Under the pieces are notes generated by a model. The model saw nothing but the letters and a program-made list of their open reading frames with translations. It was not told the DNA's origin and did no database searches. Below are positions 20,400 through 31,438 of a stretch of DNA of 64,000 nucleotides, piece after piece. Both the position numbers and the translations under genes were made by a program. The DNA lies in assembly GCA_905147135.1 (NCBI GenBank), contig LR990068.1, forward strand, positions 4,174,001-4,238,000. Direction: 5' to 3'. How positions within the stretch are numbered: the first letter of the stretch is position 1; each line of letters opens with the position of its first letter. This DNA is from Blastobasis lacticolella. Taxonomy: Eukaryota > Arthropoda > Insecta > Lepidoptera > Blastobasidae.

Positions 20400-20520
20400 T
20401 GTTATAGAGGTAGGCAACGCATTGGCGATACCCTTGATGTTGCTAATGTCTATACGCAGCGGTGACCACTTTCCATCAGATAGCCCGCTTGCCTGTTTGC
20501 CTAGCGTATGACATAAAAAA
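20400..20520 (+). repeat. LINE type C 3' end
   Basis: TTATAGAGGTAGGCAACGCA through CCCGCTTGCCTGTTTGCCTA to a poly-A stretch. Confidence 0.65.
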
Positions 20521-20637
20521 ACAAAGGTTTCATTTCACAGTTGGATAACGTGTTTTCAAACAGCATCCCAAATTGTAGTCTGGTGGTGCCGGCGATCTCT
20601 GATAGTACGCCGCCATTTTTATTCCGCCATGTGCATT

Positions 20638-20885
20638 GCCGTGTGGTGTCCGGCAGAGTAGAATAGCACCAACCCCTTACACTCGCGGGTGTCGTACAAG
20701 GCGACTAATATTTTCGAGGCAAAAGAAACCCGTAGGCTGGAAACGGGCAGCAGCGTTTTCCATTGTTACATTTATAACACTGGAATCTCCAACCCGCCTG
20801 CCAAGCGTGGAGATTATGGCAATGACCTCCCCTTTCGTGGGGGAGGCCCTAAGTCCTGCAGTGGACTGTTTGGGCTGTGATGATG
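20638..20885 (+). repeat. Family C, complete copy
   Basis: CCGTGTGGTGTCCGGCAGAG to GGGCTGTGATGATGA. Confidence 0.8.
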
Positions 20886-21194
20886 ATTCAAAATATCACA
20901 TGGTAGCAGCGGCAGCATATCCGAAAAGAGAATGGAGGAGAAAGTCGGATTTCAGATCGGATTGCCCGGGCCGTGCTCTTTTACCCCTGAGGGGTGGCCG
21001 AAGTATAAATCAAGGTTTAAAATAATGTTTCAAACTATCGCGGTTATTATCGCACATGTTCGCTACTCGTAAACCAAGGTACACGATAGGAAACCCGGAA
21101 CATACATTGAAGTCAAGGTTTATAAGATTCACGAGTCTTACAGGTAACGTAAAGCGCAGTAATATCGACAAAATTATAATCATAATCATTTGTG

Positions 21195-21480
21195 TTGTTC
21201 GGATAATATCATCGGAGAGATTAAAGCTGCTCGACTTCGCTGGCTCGAACACATCGAGAGAATGGGAGAGGACCGTGCAGCCAAACGTGGGCCGCGCCGA
21301 ATAGCCGCCTATGGACATCAGCAACACCAGGGGTGCTTGTTCGGATAATATCATCGGAGAGATTAAAGCTGCTAGACTTCGCTGGCTCGAACACATTAAG
21401 AGAATGGGAGAGGACCGTGCAGCCAAACGTGGGCCGCGCTGAATAGCCGCCTATGGACATCAGCAACACCAGGGGTGCTA
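21195..21480 (+). repeat. Tandem duplication (~143-bp unit) of a LINE fragment
   Basis: Two copies share GTTCGGATAATATCATCGGA, then a LINE C-terminal piece (KAARLRWLEHIKRMGEDRAA in the second copy), then CCGCCTATGGACATCAGCAA. The LRWLxHxxRMGEDRAAKR motif is the C-terminal tail of a reverse transcriptase. The unit already contains the fused tail of LINE type B, so fusion preceded duplication. Confidence 0.75.
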
Positions 21481-21829
21481 CCAATGCGTTGCCCGCCTCG
21501 CCCGCGTCATTTTGCTTATTCAGTAAATACCTGTTGTGAGACGCCATGTCGTTTTATTTTAATTAGTAATAAAAAGAGTCATCTTGGCGTTAATGTAAAT
21601 AAATAAATAAATGACGTTATAAACCCATAGGCACATTCAAATAGTAAAAAAAAGAAACAGTAACATTATACCCATAATGTATCGCTACCCGTGCCATGGG
21701 AAGACGTGCAAAGGGGTCACGCTCAGCGTATGCCATGGCTGGAGCTATGGCGCTGGTTTTCAGTGCGCCCTACAGTGAAGCACGGACGAAAGTGATTATT
21801 TATAACATGCCAATTTTTTATAAATATCT

Positions 21830-22105
21830 AGAAATGTCTCGTTTGTGCTCTCGCGCACGAGGCCCGGCATCCACCTTGACCATGATCCAGGATTTGGCAG
21901 ATCAGATAATAACAGAAGAGCGACTGCCATCTGACGTCCCTCACCCTGCTACCAAACCTGACCAGATCGGATCTTGGTTACACATTCAGTACCCTGCATG
22001 TGCAGGTTTCATCGCGATGTTTTTCCTCATCGTAGGGCATCGGTTAGCAATCAACGAATGTATGTACCTATACGTATAATTCAGAAAAGAGTCATCGCTA
22101 TTTAG
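21830..22105 (-). repeat. SINE-A body
   Basis: Minus strand, from TTGTGCTCTCGCGCACGAGG to AATTCAGAAAAGAGTCATCG. Head missing. Confidence 0.75.
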
Positions 22106-22109
22106 AAAG

Positions 22110-22520
22110 AAAGAATGTCGCAATACAATAATCATAACAAAAAGAAGTGCATAACTGCATACCTACAATCTAGACTGCACATAAAAGCCCCTTCGCACAA
22201 GAGCAACGAGAAAAGAACAAGATCCGAAGCGTACGGGCAATATTGAAAGAGCGGGTATTCCCCGTCTGGCGGGTACTTTACTTCGTTGTGAAAGTTTATA
22301 AAGGTAAGGCCCTTTTGAAGCTAGTAGCCGGAACGACGCAGTGAGTTATCAGTATGGGTATATGCCGCGCCCACGGTGGGTTTTTACACGCGTTACGTAA
22401 CTTACGTATGACGTTTTTAAAGGCAAGCGGCAGTGTTACCACTTTAGTGGTTAAACTAATAAAAGAATATCACACATATCTAAATTAATAATGACATTAT
22501 ATGACAATATCAATCGCATC
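22110..22520. other. No recognisable feature
   Basis: No ORF of note and no repeat match within the window. Confidence 0.35.
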
Positions 22521-22524
22521 CAAT

Positions 22525-23495
22525 ATCTATCGAATCCCGCTGCGGCCATGTACCAATTATTCTCTTCTGAGTTATGTACATTAATTGAATTCTGACCGAT
22601 GCTCTTGCGGTGAGTGAAGGCATCGTGATGAAGCCTGAACATTCAGGAAACTGAATTTGTAACCATGATCCAATCTAGTCAGGTTCCCCTGGTAGCAGGG
22701 TCACGGAGGTCAGATGGCAGTCGCCTGTAATTACTTGATCGCCAAATCCTGGATCATGGTCAAGGCGGACTCAGTGTTGGGCAAAATTTAATTGCAAGTT
22801 ACAATTAAAAATAACAATTGATTAATTGTTAATTGTGACGTTGCAATTAACAATTGATTAATTGTTAACTGTGACGTTGCAATTAACAATTAATCAATTG
22901 TTAACTGTTCTTGTAATTAAACTTTAATTAAATTTAAATAATGTAAATAGTAATATTATAAGATTAAGGAGTGGCACAGGGTAGGGCTTTCACAAGCTTG
23001 ACCTTAATGGCCATGCTAAATCGTTCTTCATGATAGCCACACAGAATATATATACTAGTACTTAAGAATAGAAAATTCTTTCCGCAAATAGCTTTCAACA
23101 TAATAATGCGTTTACATATTATTTTGTCTCTCTCGCGTCCTACTCTTACCTCTCAGCCCTCGAGCGGCCCGATCGGGCCGCATAACAATATAAATCTGTG
23201 ATTGTTAATTGTTAGTTTTAATTGTCTCTTGTAACAATTAAAAATATTATTTGAATTATTTTAACTGTCTCTTGCAATTAACGTGAGTTTATTTAAATAA
23301 ATTAATTGTAATACGCAATTAACAGATTAATTGCAATTAAATCAATGGTGATTAAATTAATTGCAATTAATTTTTCAATCGATTAATACGATGATTAAAA
23401 TATCAATTGTTCATGCCCAACACTGGGCGGACTCCAGGCCTTCGTTCTCGAGAGCACAACCGGGACATTGACACCAAGATGATCATTATTATTTA
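22525..23495 (+). repeat. SINE-A copy split by a hAT-like insertion
   Basis: Left part 22525-22771 (from CGAATCCCGCTGCGGCCATG to AAGGCGGACT), right part 23426-23495 (GGCGGACTCCAGGCC to GATGATCATT). Removing the insert and one duplication restores the SINE-A consensus. Confidence 0.85.
22772..23425. mobile_element. hAT-like MITE with perfect 8-bp duplication
   Basis: Ends CAGTGTTGGGCA and TGCCCAACACTG, flanked by GGCGGACT at 22764-22771 and 23426-23433. 654 bp, very AT-rich; both halves repeat AATTGCAATTAA-type motifs in opposite orientation. Transposase absent. End sequence and 8-bp duplication fit hAT. Confidence 0.85.
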
Positions 23496-23499
23496 TTAT

Positions 23500-23935
23500 T
23501 TTTGTTTATCAGGCAGACGAACAAAAGTCGGGACTTCCCCGACTTTCTTTTTACTTTCTTATTGGTTACATTCACAATGTGGCTATAGCCTGAACTGGAC
23601 TATTCCTGCCAACACAGCGTGAGTATCGCCCCCTTGTACTGGCAACACCGCCTACAAGTGCATATGGCCACATGGCCTGTGGCATACGTGGTTTTTATAC
23701 ACATCATTTGATAACAAACACACAAATATGCGAACTGTGAGTAATAAGGCGCATTCCGGGAAGCATAACGGTTTTTCCGCATTATTCACCCTCGCCTACC
23801 TATTATTTATTTTCCTACCTTCCGCGTTATTCACTATATACCTACTATAAGTCTATTGTTTACATGTTAACCTAGTTGTGTCACGGTAGGTACAGAGGTC
23901 TGCACATATAACTATCCAAAACCAGTACAAAAGGA
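23500..23935. other. No recognisable feature
   Basis: Contains a short GTCGGGACTTCCCCGAC hairpin (about 23528-23545) and nothing else that I recognise. Confidence 0.35.
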
Positions 23936-23939
23936 GTCT

Positions 23940-24205
23940 ACGTGTGTGTCACACTCGTGGTGTCCACGCGAAGATTTGAAACGTTTCTCGCTCGTACGAT
24001 TCGGATGTGGAATGAGCTCGAAGCCACAGTGTTTCCTTTGGACTATGACATGGAATCGTTCAAGAGGTATATTAGAGGTCTCCTCAGTGGCGGACAACGC
24101 ATTGGTAGCGCCCCTGGTGTTGCTGGTGTCCATAGGCGGCCGGACCACGCACCATCAGGTTGACCGCATGCCTGTTTGTCGACCGTATTTCATAAAAAAT
24201 ATATG
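23940..24205 (+). pseudogene. LINE type B C-terminus and 3' end
   Basis: STRRFETFLARTIRMWNELE then ATVFPLDYDMESFKRYIRGL, followed by the noncoding tail to CATAAAAAATATA. Confidence 0.75.
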
Positions 24206-24209
24206 TATA

Positions 24210-24550
24210 AAACTACCTAAAACCAGTACAAAGGAGCTGACATTGCTATGCTCGCTTAAAAAGACACTAACTATCTTATACGTAGTACTGGTTCGGGGTA
24301 TGTTGATGACGTGCCTTCCTGAAGTGTGTGGGTGATGCCTTTTCCGCGAATTCAACCGTGTAAAATTCGGTTAAGTATACAGTGACTCCGAGGGGAAAAC
24401 GTCGATTTTCGGGATAAATATAGCCTATATGTCATAGTAAATTTAAAGAAAACAAAATTAGGTTTATCCAGATCTTTTCAGTCAGAGTAATAAACATCTA
24501 TTCATCCATCCTAGCCAGCTTTCGCGTTAATTAGTAGGATACAGTGCTTC
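24210..24550. other. No recognisable feature
   Basis: No ORF, repeat or structure recognised. Confidence 0.35.
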
Positions 24551-25020
24551 GGGAACGTCGGTAGCTTAATGGTTGAGGGGTCTCCTAGGTGCCGGTTCGA
24601 ACAATACTGCCGCCACATACTAAAGACTTTAAGACACTTTAAGTTATGTAGAGCTCGTCTAATCTAAAATGACGCGCCCCACTATCGCAGTACCGCACAC
24701 AAACAAGTTTAAAATATGGACGCAATACATATACAAATGCCGTTGTAATTGGTCATTCAGTTGCCGGTGAAATTCAAACGTAGGAACACGCGTCGTTCAT
24801 TGGCTCCCACACAGATGAAGTGTCGTTATCAATATTTGCACTCACACATCGAAATCAACTAACTTAGTTGTGGGGCGCGTCATCTTAGACTAGACGAGCT
24901 CTACATTAGTTGAACACTAACCGATGCTCTTACGGTGAGGGAAAACATCGTGATGAAACCTGCACATTCAGGCGACTGAATGTGTAGCCATTGAATCTTG
25001 TCAGGTTCAGGTTTAGTTTT
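24550..25020 (+). repeat. SINE-A copy split by a TA-MITE
   Basis: The head GTCGGTAGCTTAATGGTTGA and B box GGTTCGAACAA lie left of the insert (24550-24650). ATTAGTTGAACACTAACCGA continues right of it (24902-25020). Confidence 0.8.
24651..24901. mobile_element. Tc1/mariner-like TA-MITE, copy 1 (251 bp)
   Basis: Ends GAGCTCGTCTAATCT and AGTCTAGACGAGCTC, flanked by TA at 24649-24650 and 24902-24903. It interrupts SINE-A at TATGTA/CATTAG, so the boundaries are exact. A second copy of identical length is at 50891-51141. Confidence 0.85.
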
Positions 25021-25640
25021 CTTCATTTAAATTCATATTAACTTTAAATATTAGCTTTCCTTGACTCGAATTTCGGAAATGATTTTAAAGTTGCCGAATT
25101 TATTACCTTGTATCGCTTTCGGCGTCTTACTCAAAACTATACTATTTAACTGCAAATTTCATTGTAATCTGATTTACCATTTCCAAGAAATTGAAAAAAT
25201 TGCTTCTATGAAAACTTAATTTTTTTTTTTTGCCATTCAAAACGTCAATTTTATAGGTGACCTAATGCGATTATAATATTAGCTTTGTCTATTGTTCTTT
25301 TTGTTGTGGCCCGTCATATGAGGTAACGCAGCAACTATTATCTTATCTGGTATTACCATCACGATATCGGAGCATGTAAAAAAAAGTTAGGCGTACATAT
25401 AGCTACATAGCAATTGTTACAAGTTAGCAACATATCTACCCAAAACCAGTATAAAATCTAATCAAGAGGGTCTAATCAGTTAATCGAAAAGCATTGAACA
25501 TTTCGGTCATCACCCACTTTCCGCCATTTTGAAAAAATATAGATTTTGCGGTCACTCGTAAAACTTATGCCAATCGATAGCAAGATATTTGACTATTAGT
25601 AGAAATAGTAGGGGCTGTTTGTTCAATGCTATTTATTTGT
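25021..25640. other. No recognisable feature
   Basis: AT-rich with no supported gene or repeat. Confidence 0.35.
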
Positions 25641-25643
25641 ATC

Positions 25644-26034
25644 TGTCGCAGCCAAATGGTTAAGTTAGCCGGTTAATGAAACGGCTAGCTATTTAAGCAG
25701 TTATTAAATTGAAAATTGGCCAAATTCATGAACTTTGAAAGTAAAGTCAAATGAACGATATTGCCTCGAGTTTACGGAGCTCTTCCATTCATTGTCATAA
25801 TGCTAACCTAAACTAACCGAATAGAAATCTAATGCACACTATTATCATACTTTGAAGTTATTGTGGGTAGGTTAGCATTGGAACAATGTGTGGAAGAGCT
25901 GCGTAAACTCGAGGCAATATCGTTCTTTCAACATCACTTTAAAATCTTATGAAACTGGCAAATTTTCAACTAAATAACTGCTCAAAAAGCTAGCCGTTTA
26001 GTTAACCGGCTAATTTAACCATCCGGCTGCGACA
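25644..26034. mobile_element. Fold-back MITE with ~180-bp arms
   Basis: TGTCGCAGCC...GTTAGCCGGTTAA at the left is inverted at the right end; arms also share ACGATATTGCCTCGAGTTTA. Flanks are TATC at 25640-25643 and 26035-26038. 391 bp, no ORF. The superfamily cannot be assigned from a 4-bp duplication alone. Confidence 0.75.
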
Positions 26035-26189
26035 TATCCATGTACAGTACAAGAGCATAAGTACATTACCACTTCAAGAAAAATTTCCTTTGCCGCTACA
26101 GCAACAGTCACGGTATTTGGTGCATCTTTAGCCAAAATCAGTTTGATAAAAGAATACACAGCTAATTCTTCCTTTTTTTTATTTTTACA

Positions 26190-26320
26190 CAGCTAAGGTG
26201 GCAAACACGCTTACGGCCTGCCTGATGGTAAGCAGTCGCCGCAGCCTATGGCCGTTTGCAATACCAGGGGCATCACCCACGCGTTGCCGCCCCGTAAAAA
26301 TCTTTTCACCCCTTCTAATT
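26190..26320 (-). pseudogene. LINE type A 3' end
   Basis: GGTGGCAAACACGCTTACGG to CACGCGTTGCCGCCCCGTAA. Confidence 0.7.
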
Positions 26321-26690
26321 GACGGTGATGAATGGCTGTGTATCTATCCAACAATCAAACTATATAGAAGGCTGTGAAATAAAATCAAATACCTGCAGAA
26401 TAGAGCGAAAGAGGTAGTCCCACATAAATTTAAAAGGGCTTTGCATGATTGGCTTATGCAGTATGTATTTTACACAATAAAGGAGTTTTTAGAATTTCAT
26501 GTTAAATATATGACAAATAAATATGTAATATAAGTTTTTGCATGTCATGTAAATTGACTAAATATGTGAGACTTCATAGAATTAAGACCTTGTATGTACT
26601 ATATTTATATGCAAATAAAGGAATTGAATTGAATTGAAAGTTTTTGCAAACAAACAACACGTAACTAATCCAGTATTTGATATAGCTAGT
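26321..26690. other. Mostly featureless; ends in a LINE-like AATTGAATTG tail
   Basis: Contains ATGCAAATAAAGGAATTGAA near 26610, which looks like a LINE 3' tail. No gene. Confidence 0.35.
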
Positions 26691-26994
26691 GTCAAATAAG
26701 AAGAGACTTGGCGGGTCACGTGGTTCGACTTGCGCTGCATACGATTACCTGCGCGAAATCCCCTCCACTGCCATTTGACAAGTCTCTTCTTTCGTGACGC
26801 GGGTTATACTTAGCTTAGGCCCGCGTGTCATGGATGACAAGGCTTCAGCTACTCTCATGACACCTGCTTTCAGGCGATGCAGGAGCGCCGCGGGGTTTAG
26901 TGGGTGGACCGGAGACTGTTGGGAGTCCCACACAGGCCCTCCGTCCCCTCTACGGAGGATATATGCATATACCCTACTGCTTTTGTATTATATT

Positions 26995-27265
26995 GGCGTT
27001 AGAGATATCGCGGATAAGATCGAAGAGACACGGTTTGGTCACGTGTTGCGTAAGCCCCGGGGATACGTGGGAAATAGGTGTGTAAACCTGCCAGTATCAG
27101 GAAAGAGGTCCCGCGGGAGACCTTGGAAGCGATGGATTGACATCGCCGAGTCGGACGCGAGAGCCAACGGCTTGCGACGTGAGGATGCCGAAGATCGGAC
27201 AAAAGCAGGAAAGCGGACCCTGGTAGGAACCGGGATTGACCGCTCGGATGATGATGATAATAATG
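26995..27265 (+). pseudogene. RTE LINE 3' end
   Basis: GVRDIADKIEETRFGHVLRK, then NRCVNLPVSGKRSRGRPWKR and WIDIAESDARANGLRRED. Ends in GATGATGATAATAATG. C-terminal domain only. Confidence 0.8.
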
Positions 27266-27269
27266 CACA

Positions 27270-27650
27270 ACCCGCGTACAAAAAAAAAGACCCTTCCCAA
27301 ATGTTTTTTCCGGGTCTTTTTGAACCGAGATCTTTTGGTATAACATTGAAATGTGACAGCCTATTCGAACAGGAAAACAAAACAAGCAGGTAAGTTACAG
27401 CATAGGTTCTCGAGCAGTACTAAGAAATTTTATGACAAAGCCCAGTGGGTATTTCCTACTAAGAAATACGGCAACGTTGCCCACGTAATCTGATAATGTT
27501 AGCGCCGATTTAAAAATAGGTAGCTAATTCCTGATAACCTCTATTTTTATCGTAGGTCGTCAAAATCCCCGCGTTAAATCGATAGAAAAATGTTTTTATT
27601 GACATAAGCAACACCAGGGGTATCGCCACAGAACACATGCGCTTATTACA
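27270..27650. other. No recognisable feature
   Basis: Nothing supported except a short CAACACCAGGGG piece related to LINE type B (27610-27625). Confidence 0.35.
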
Positions 27651-28054
27651 TTTGGCTAAACTCAGTCGTCTAGATCTGTGGCTCTGTATCGGTGTGCGTC
27701 TCTCCGCGGCATCGTATCTCCCGAATGGATGGACCGATTTAGATGCGTATGCGCCCATTTGAAAGCCAGCTTGATTGAGATGATTCCTAGCTTTGTTTCG
27801 TTAAAATTGGTTCAGTAGTTTAGTAAATATTTGTATAAATGTAAAATTGGTAGAGGGAACCCCCGCGAAGAAGAGGGGTGTTATAATCCGCGTCATGAAA
27901 GAAGAGACGTCAAATGGCAGTGGAGGGGATTTCGCGCAGGTAATCGCCTACTGCGCAAGTCGAACCACGTGACCCGCCAAGTCACTTCTTATGAAATAAG
28001 GTCAATTCTTGTATCGTCGTTATATGTCTTCTGAAAAGATGAGCGATGCGAAAT

Positions 28055-28232
28055 ATAATATAAGTGATACAAAAATGGACTTTATTCTATGAGCAATACA
28101 TTCTACTTTGACTTGCTATCACGCGTTTTGCTTCTGAATTTAGTCGACTGTGACACTGTGTGTGACTGTGACAAATCAAAGTGGAATGTATTCCTCATAG
28201 AATAAGGTCAATTTTTGTATCACTTATATTAT
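28055..28232. mobile_element. Palindromic MITE, 178 bp
   Basis: ATAATATAAGTGATACAAAA and TATTCTATGAG.AATACATTC are inverted at the right end. A second half-copy follows at 28263-28365 and pieces recur near 28000 and 39305-39335. Confidence 0.7.
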
Positions 28233-28262
28233 GTCACGTGTCGCTTCGCTTTTTAAAAATCT

Positions 28263-28370
28263 GTGATCAAAAATGGACCATATTCTATGAGCAATACATT
28301 CACTTCACTTTGATTTGATTTGCTCTCACGCTTTTTGTTTCTGAATTTAGTAACTGAATTTAGGAATGTG
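28263..28370. repeat. Half copy of the 28055 palindrome
   Basis: ATGGACCATATTCTATGAGC to CTCACGCTTTTTGTTTCTGA matches the left arm of 28055-28232. Confidence 0.6.
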
Positions 28371-28694
28371 TAAAAAGCACATTAGCCAGCAATAAGCGCA
28401 TGAGAAAGGCTAAGTGGGCAGGGCAGGCGCGCCACAACTATGAGCAGATGCTCAAACTTCTTTCAAAAGTCGCGAACGCGCCGTCAGTCACTTTTGCACT
28501 GGCCACAATACATCGATATGTAGTATACGTAGGACAATGTTTTGTTTTTGTTTACTCCTTTTTTGTATTAATATTTTTAAATTTGTTTATTTTTTGTCGT
28601 GTCTTGTGGCAATAAATGTATTTATTCTTTTTCTTTTCTCGCGGAATTAAACGGAATGTGTATCAGAAAATAAAGTGCCTAAAATATTAAAAAT

Positions 28695-28760
28695 ATGCTG
28701 TCTTGCGCAGTATTTAATTGTAAAGCAAGAACAAAAGGATGGATTTCATTTCACCGATAA
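28695..28760 (+). pseudogene. THAP-domain fragment
   Basis: A 21-codon ORF reads LSCAVFNCKARTKGWISFHR after its ATG and then stops. The CxxxxC spacing and SFHR block match the start of THAP zinc fingers (C2CH). The rest of the domain is absent; CACCGATAAGT after the last codon could be a decayed splice donor. It may derive from a P-element-like transposase or a THAP gene. Confidence 0.5.
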
Positions 28761-29168
28761 GTCTAAAATCCCTGTATTTATCAATATTTTATGAAAAATA
28801 TTCAAGGCGACCTTGACCTTGTGCACAACCTTGTGCACCGACCTTATCGATAAATTATATTGTTTATCGATAAAATATATTATTGCATTAATACCTATAT
28901 TGATTTGAGTTGGCATAAAACAAAGAGGATATTCTTATTTTGATTGAATGATCTTTTAATATCAGACTTGTGACGCAGATTTGTACAAAGAAAAAGCGTC
29001 ACAAGTCTGATTACGCCGCGGCGTGTAAAATAAAAAAGACAAGACAATACTAAAATGCGACTTTGTTCAAACTAGCTTTCAAATAGAGAAAACCGCATCC
29101 AAGTCTGTACGTCGGTTCGGGAGCTACGACGCCGCAGACAAACGCACGCTGTCTAACCTTTTACAACT

Positions 29169-31205
29169 AGTGTCAAATAAGAAGAGACTTGGCGGGTCAC
29201 ATGGCTCGGCTTGCGCAGTTGGCGATTACAGATCGCGCCAATTTTCTAGACGCCGCCGCCTCCCGTCGCACCCCGCTGACACCTATTTATGCTACTGCGA
29301 CGCGGCTCGCGCAACTTCAGAGGTAGTCTGGTTCACATGTACCTTTTTTTATAAAAATGTTCAGTAGTCTCAGAAAATTACGACCAAGGTGTCATTCGAT
29401 TCGTATTGTCACCTAGAAAGTTTAAGGAAAGGTCCGAAAAGGCGCTGAAAAATATTACAAAAGTTATAAACAATTAAGTGAAAAAAAAAATGAGGGTTTG
29501 GTTTTTTTTTTATATCTCGAAAAAATCTCAAAATTTTTGAAATTTGAAAAAAGATCTGAAAAGTTCACGAAATTTGCTAAAAAAAAGTCCCGACTCCCGA
29601 AACTGTATCTTTATTATTTATAATTTTTACAGAGCCCTGAAAATAGTGCCAAAAACGAGTAGTCCGGCTGCCGCGTGCGTTGCGTAACTCTGAGATAATA
29701 ACAAAAAACTTTATTTAAACATATAAAATATGAATATTAAGGAACATAAAAATTAATGTAGTGTTGGGATACATCAATAAACAATAATCCGCGGTCAAAA
29801 AGCTTTTATCCCAATTTTTACATTAATTATCGATTAGTTAATTAATAATTTATTTAAATACAATTTATTTATTTAAAATTTTTTTAAATCATAAATTCTA
29901 TTGTTCTTCAAGATTTTTGAAATTTTTTTTTTCTTTTTTTAATTGTGCAAATAAATTTTTTTAAGGAATGATTTTTTCTCTTAAAATCATAATTTTTGCC
30001 AATTAATGTAATACAAAATAATTTTTTTTTTAATTTACTTATAAACAATGTATTTGTTTATAAAAATGTTTTAAACAATGGTAGATAAAAATTTAAAAAA
30101 ATCATTTTCAAGTAGCTTTTAACCATGAGATATCGAAACAATATAGATCTTTGAAAAAAAAAATTTTCTTTTTATTTTTTTATTTTGTAAATTTCAATTG
30201 TTAATAAAAAAGTGGAAAATAACAATTTTTAATTTTTGCAACTGTAATCTATTTGTTAGCCTATTAAGAATAACTTCACTAAGGGAAAAAAATTCTAGGA
30301 TTTTAGTTTAATAATTATAGGGGTTTTTAAGTTAATTTTTAATTCAAAAAAATTTATTAATTAACTAATCGATAATTAATGTAAAAATTGGGATAAAAGC
30401 TTTTTGACCGCGGATTATTGTTTATTGATGTATCCCAACACTACATGAATTTTTATGTTCCTTAATATTCATATTTAATTTGTTTAAATAAATTTTTTTG
30501 TTATTATCTCAGAGTTACGCAACGCACGCGGCAGCCGGACTACCCGTTTTTGGCACTATTTTCAGGGTTCTGTAAAAATTATAAATAATAAAGATACAGT
30601 TTCGGGAGTCGGGACTTTTTTTTAGCAAATTTCGTGAACTTTTCAGATCTTTTTTCAAATTTCAAAAATTTTGAGATTTTTTCGAGATATTAAAAAAAAG
30701 CCAAACCCTCATTTTTTTTTCACTTAATTGTTTATAACTTTTGTAATATTTTTCAGCGCCTTTTCGGACCTTTCCTTAAACTTTCTAGGTGACAATACGA
30801 ATCGAATGACACCTTGGTCGTAATTTTCTGAAACTATTGAAAAATATTATAAAAAAAGGTACATGTGAACCAGACTAAGGCGTCTAGAAGTTTGGCGCGA
30901 TCTGTACCTGCGCGAAATCCCCTCTACTGCCATTTGACAAGTCTCTTCTTTCGTGACGCGGATTATATATCATATAACACCCCTCATATATGTGATATAA
31001 CACCCCTCCTCTTCGCGGGGGTTCCCCCCACCAATTTTACATTTATACAGATATTTACTAAACTACTGAACCAATTTTAACGAAACAAAGCTAGGAATCA
31101 TCTCGATCAAACTGGCTTTCAAATGGGCGCATACGCATCTAGATCGGTCCATCCATTCGGGAGGTACGATGCCGCAGAGACGCACACCGATACAGAGCCA
31201 CAGAT
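29169..31205. mobile_element. Second, truncated copy of the 26693 element, split by a fold-back element
   Basis: TGTCAAATAAGAAGAGACTT and GGCGGGTCACATGGCTCGGC (29169-29228) continue at 30905 (CCTGCGCGAAATCCCC) through 31205. The block 31010-31200 (AACGAAACAAAGCTAGGAAT) is the inverted counterpart of 27655-27890. Family C abuts at 31203. Confidence 0.7.
29229..30904. mobile_element. 1.7-kb fold-back element with ~530-bp near-identical arms
   Basis: Ends CAGATCGCGCCAA and its complement, flanked by TA at 29227-29228 and 30905-30906; the paralogous locus at 26745-26760 has a single TA (GATTACCTGCG). The main arms run about 29322-29855 and 30350-30878 with only scattered mismatches. The spacer (29860-30345) is almost pure AT. 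The left arm has 68 extra bases near the end. No ORF. TA target fits Tc1/mariner. Confidence 0.9.
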
Positions 31206-31438
31206 ATCACCATCACAGCCCATAACAGTCCACTGCAGGACTTAGGACCTCTCGCACGAAAAGAGGAGGTCATTGCCATAATCTCCACGCTTGGCAGGCG
31301 GGTTGGAGATCGCAGTGTTATAAATATAATACGAGAAAAGAGCTGCTACCCATTTTTCAGCCCACGGAGACGCTTGATCTTTTGTCTCGAAAACAGTAGT
31401 CGCCTTGTACGACACCCACGAGTGTAAGGGGTTGATGC

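Larger units (their letters stand above)
26693..27995. mobile_element. DNA transposon remnant with ~110-bp inverted ends
   Basis: Left end (26693-26810) starts TGTCAAATAAGAAGAGACTT; GGCGGGTCACGTGGTTCGAC and ATTTCGCGCAGG reappear inverted at 27885-27995. Each end also folds on itself (AAGAGACTTG against CAAGTCTCTT). The interior holds an RTE 3' end and a block at 27655-27890 that recurs at 31010-31200. No transposase is visible. A second, truncated copy starts at 29169. Confidence 0.7.

Noticed and set aside
21696..22079. 127-codon plus-strand ORF
   Set aside because: Most of it is the reverse strand of a SINE-A copy.
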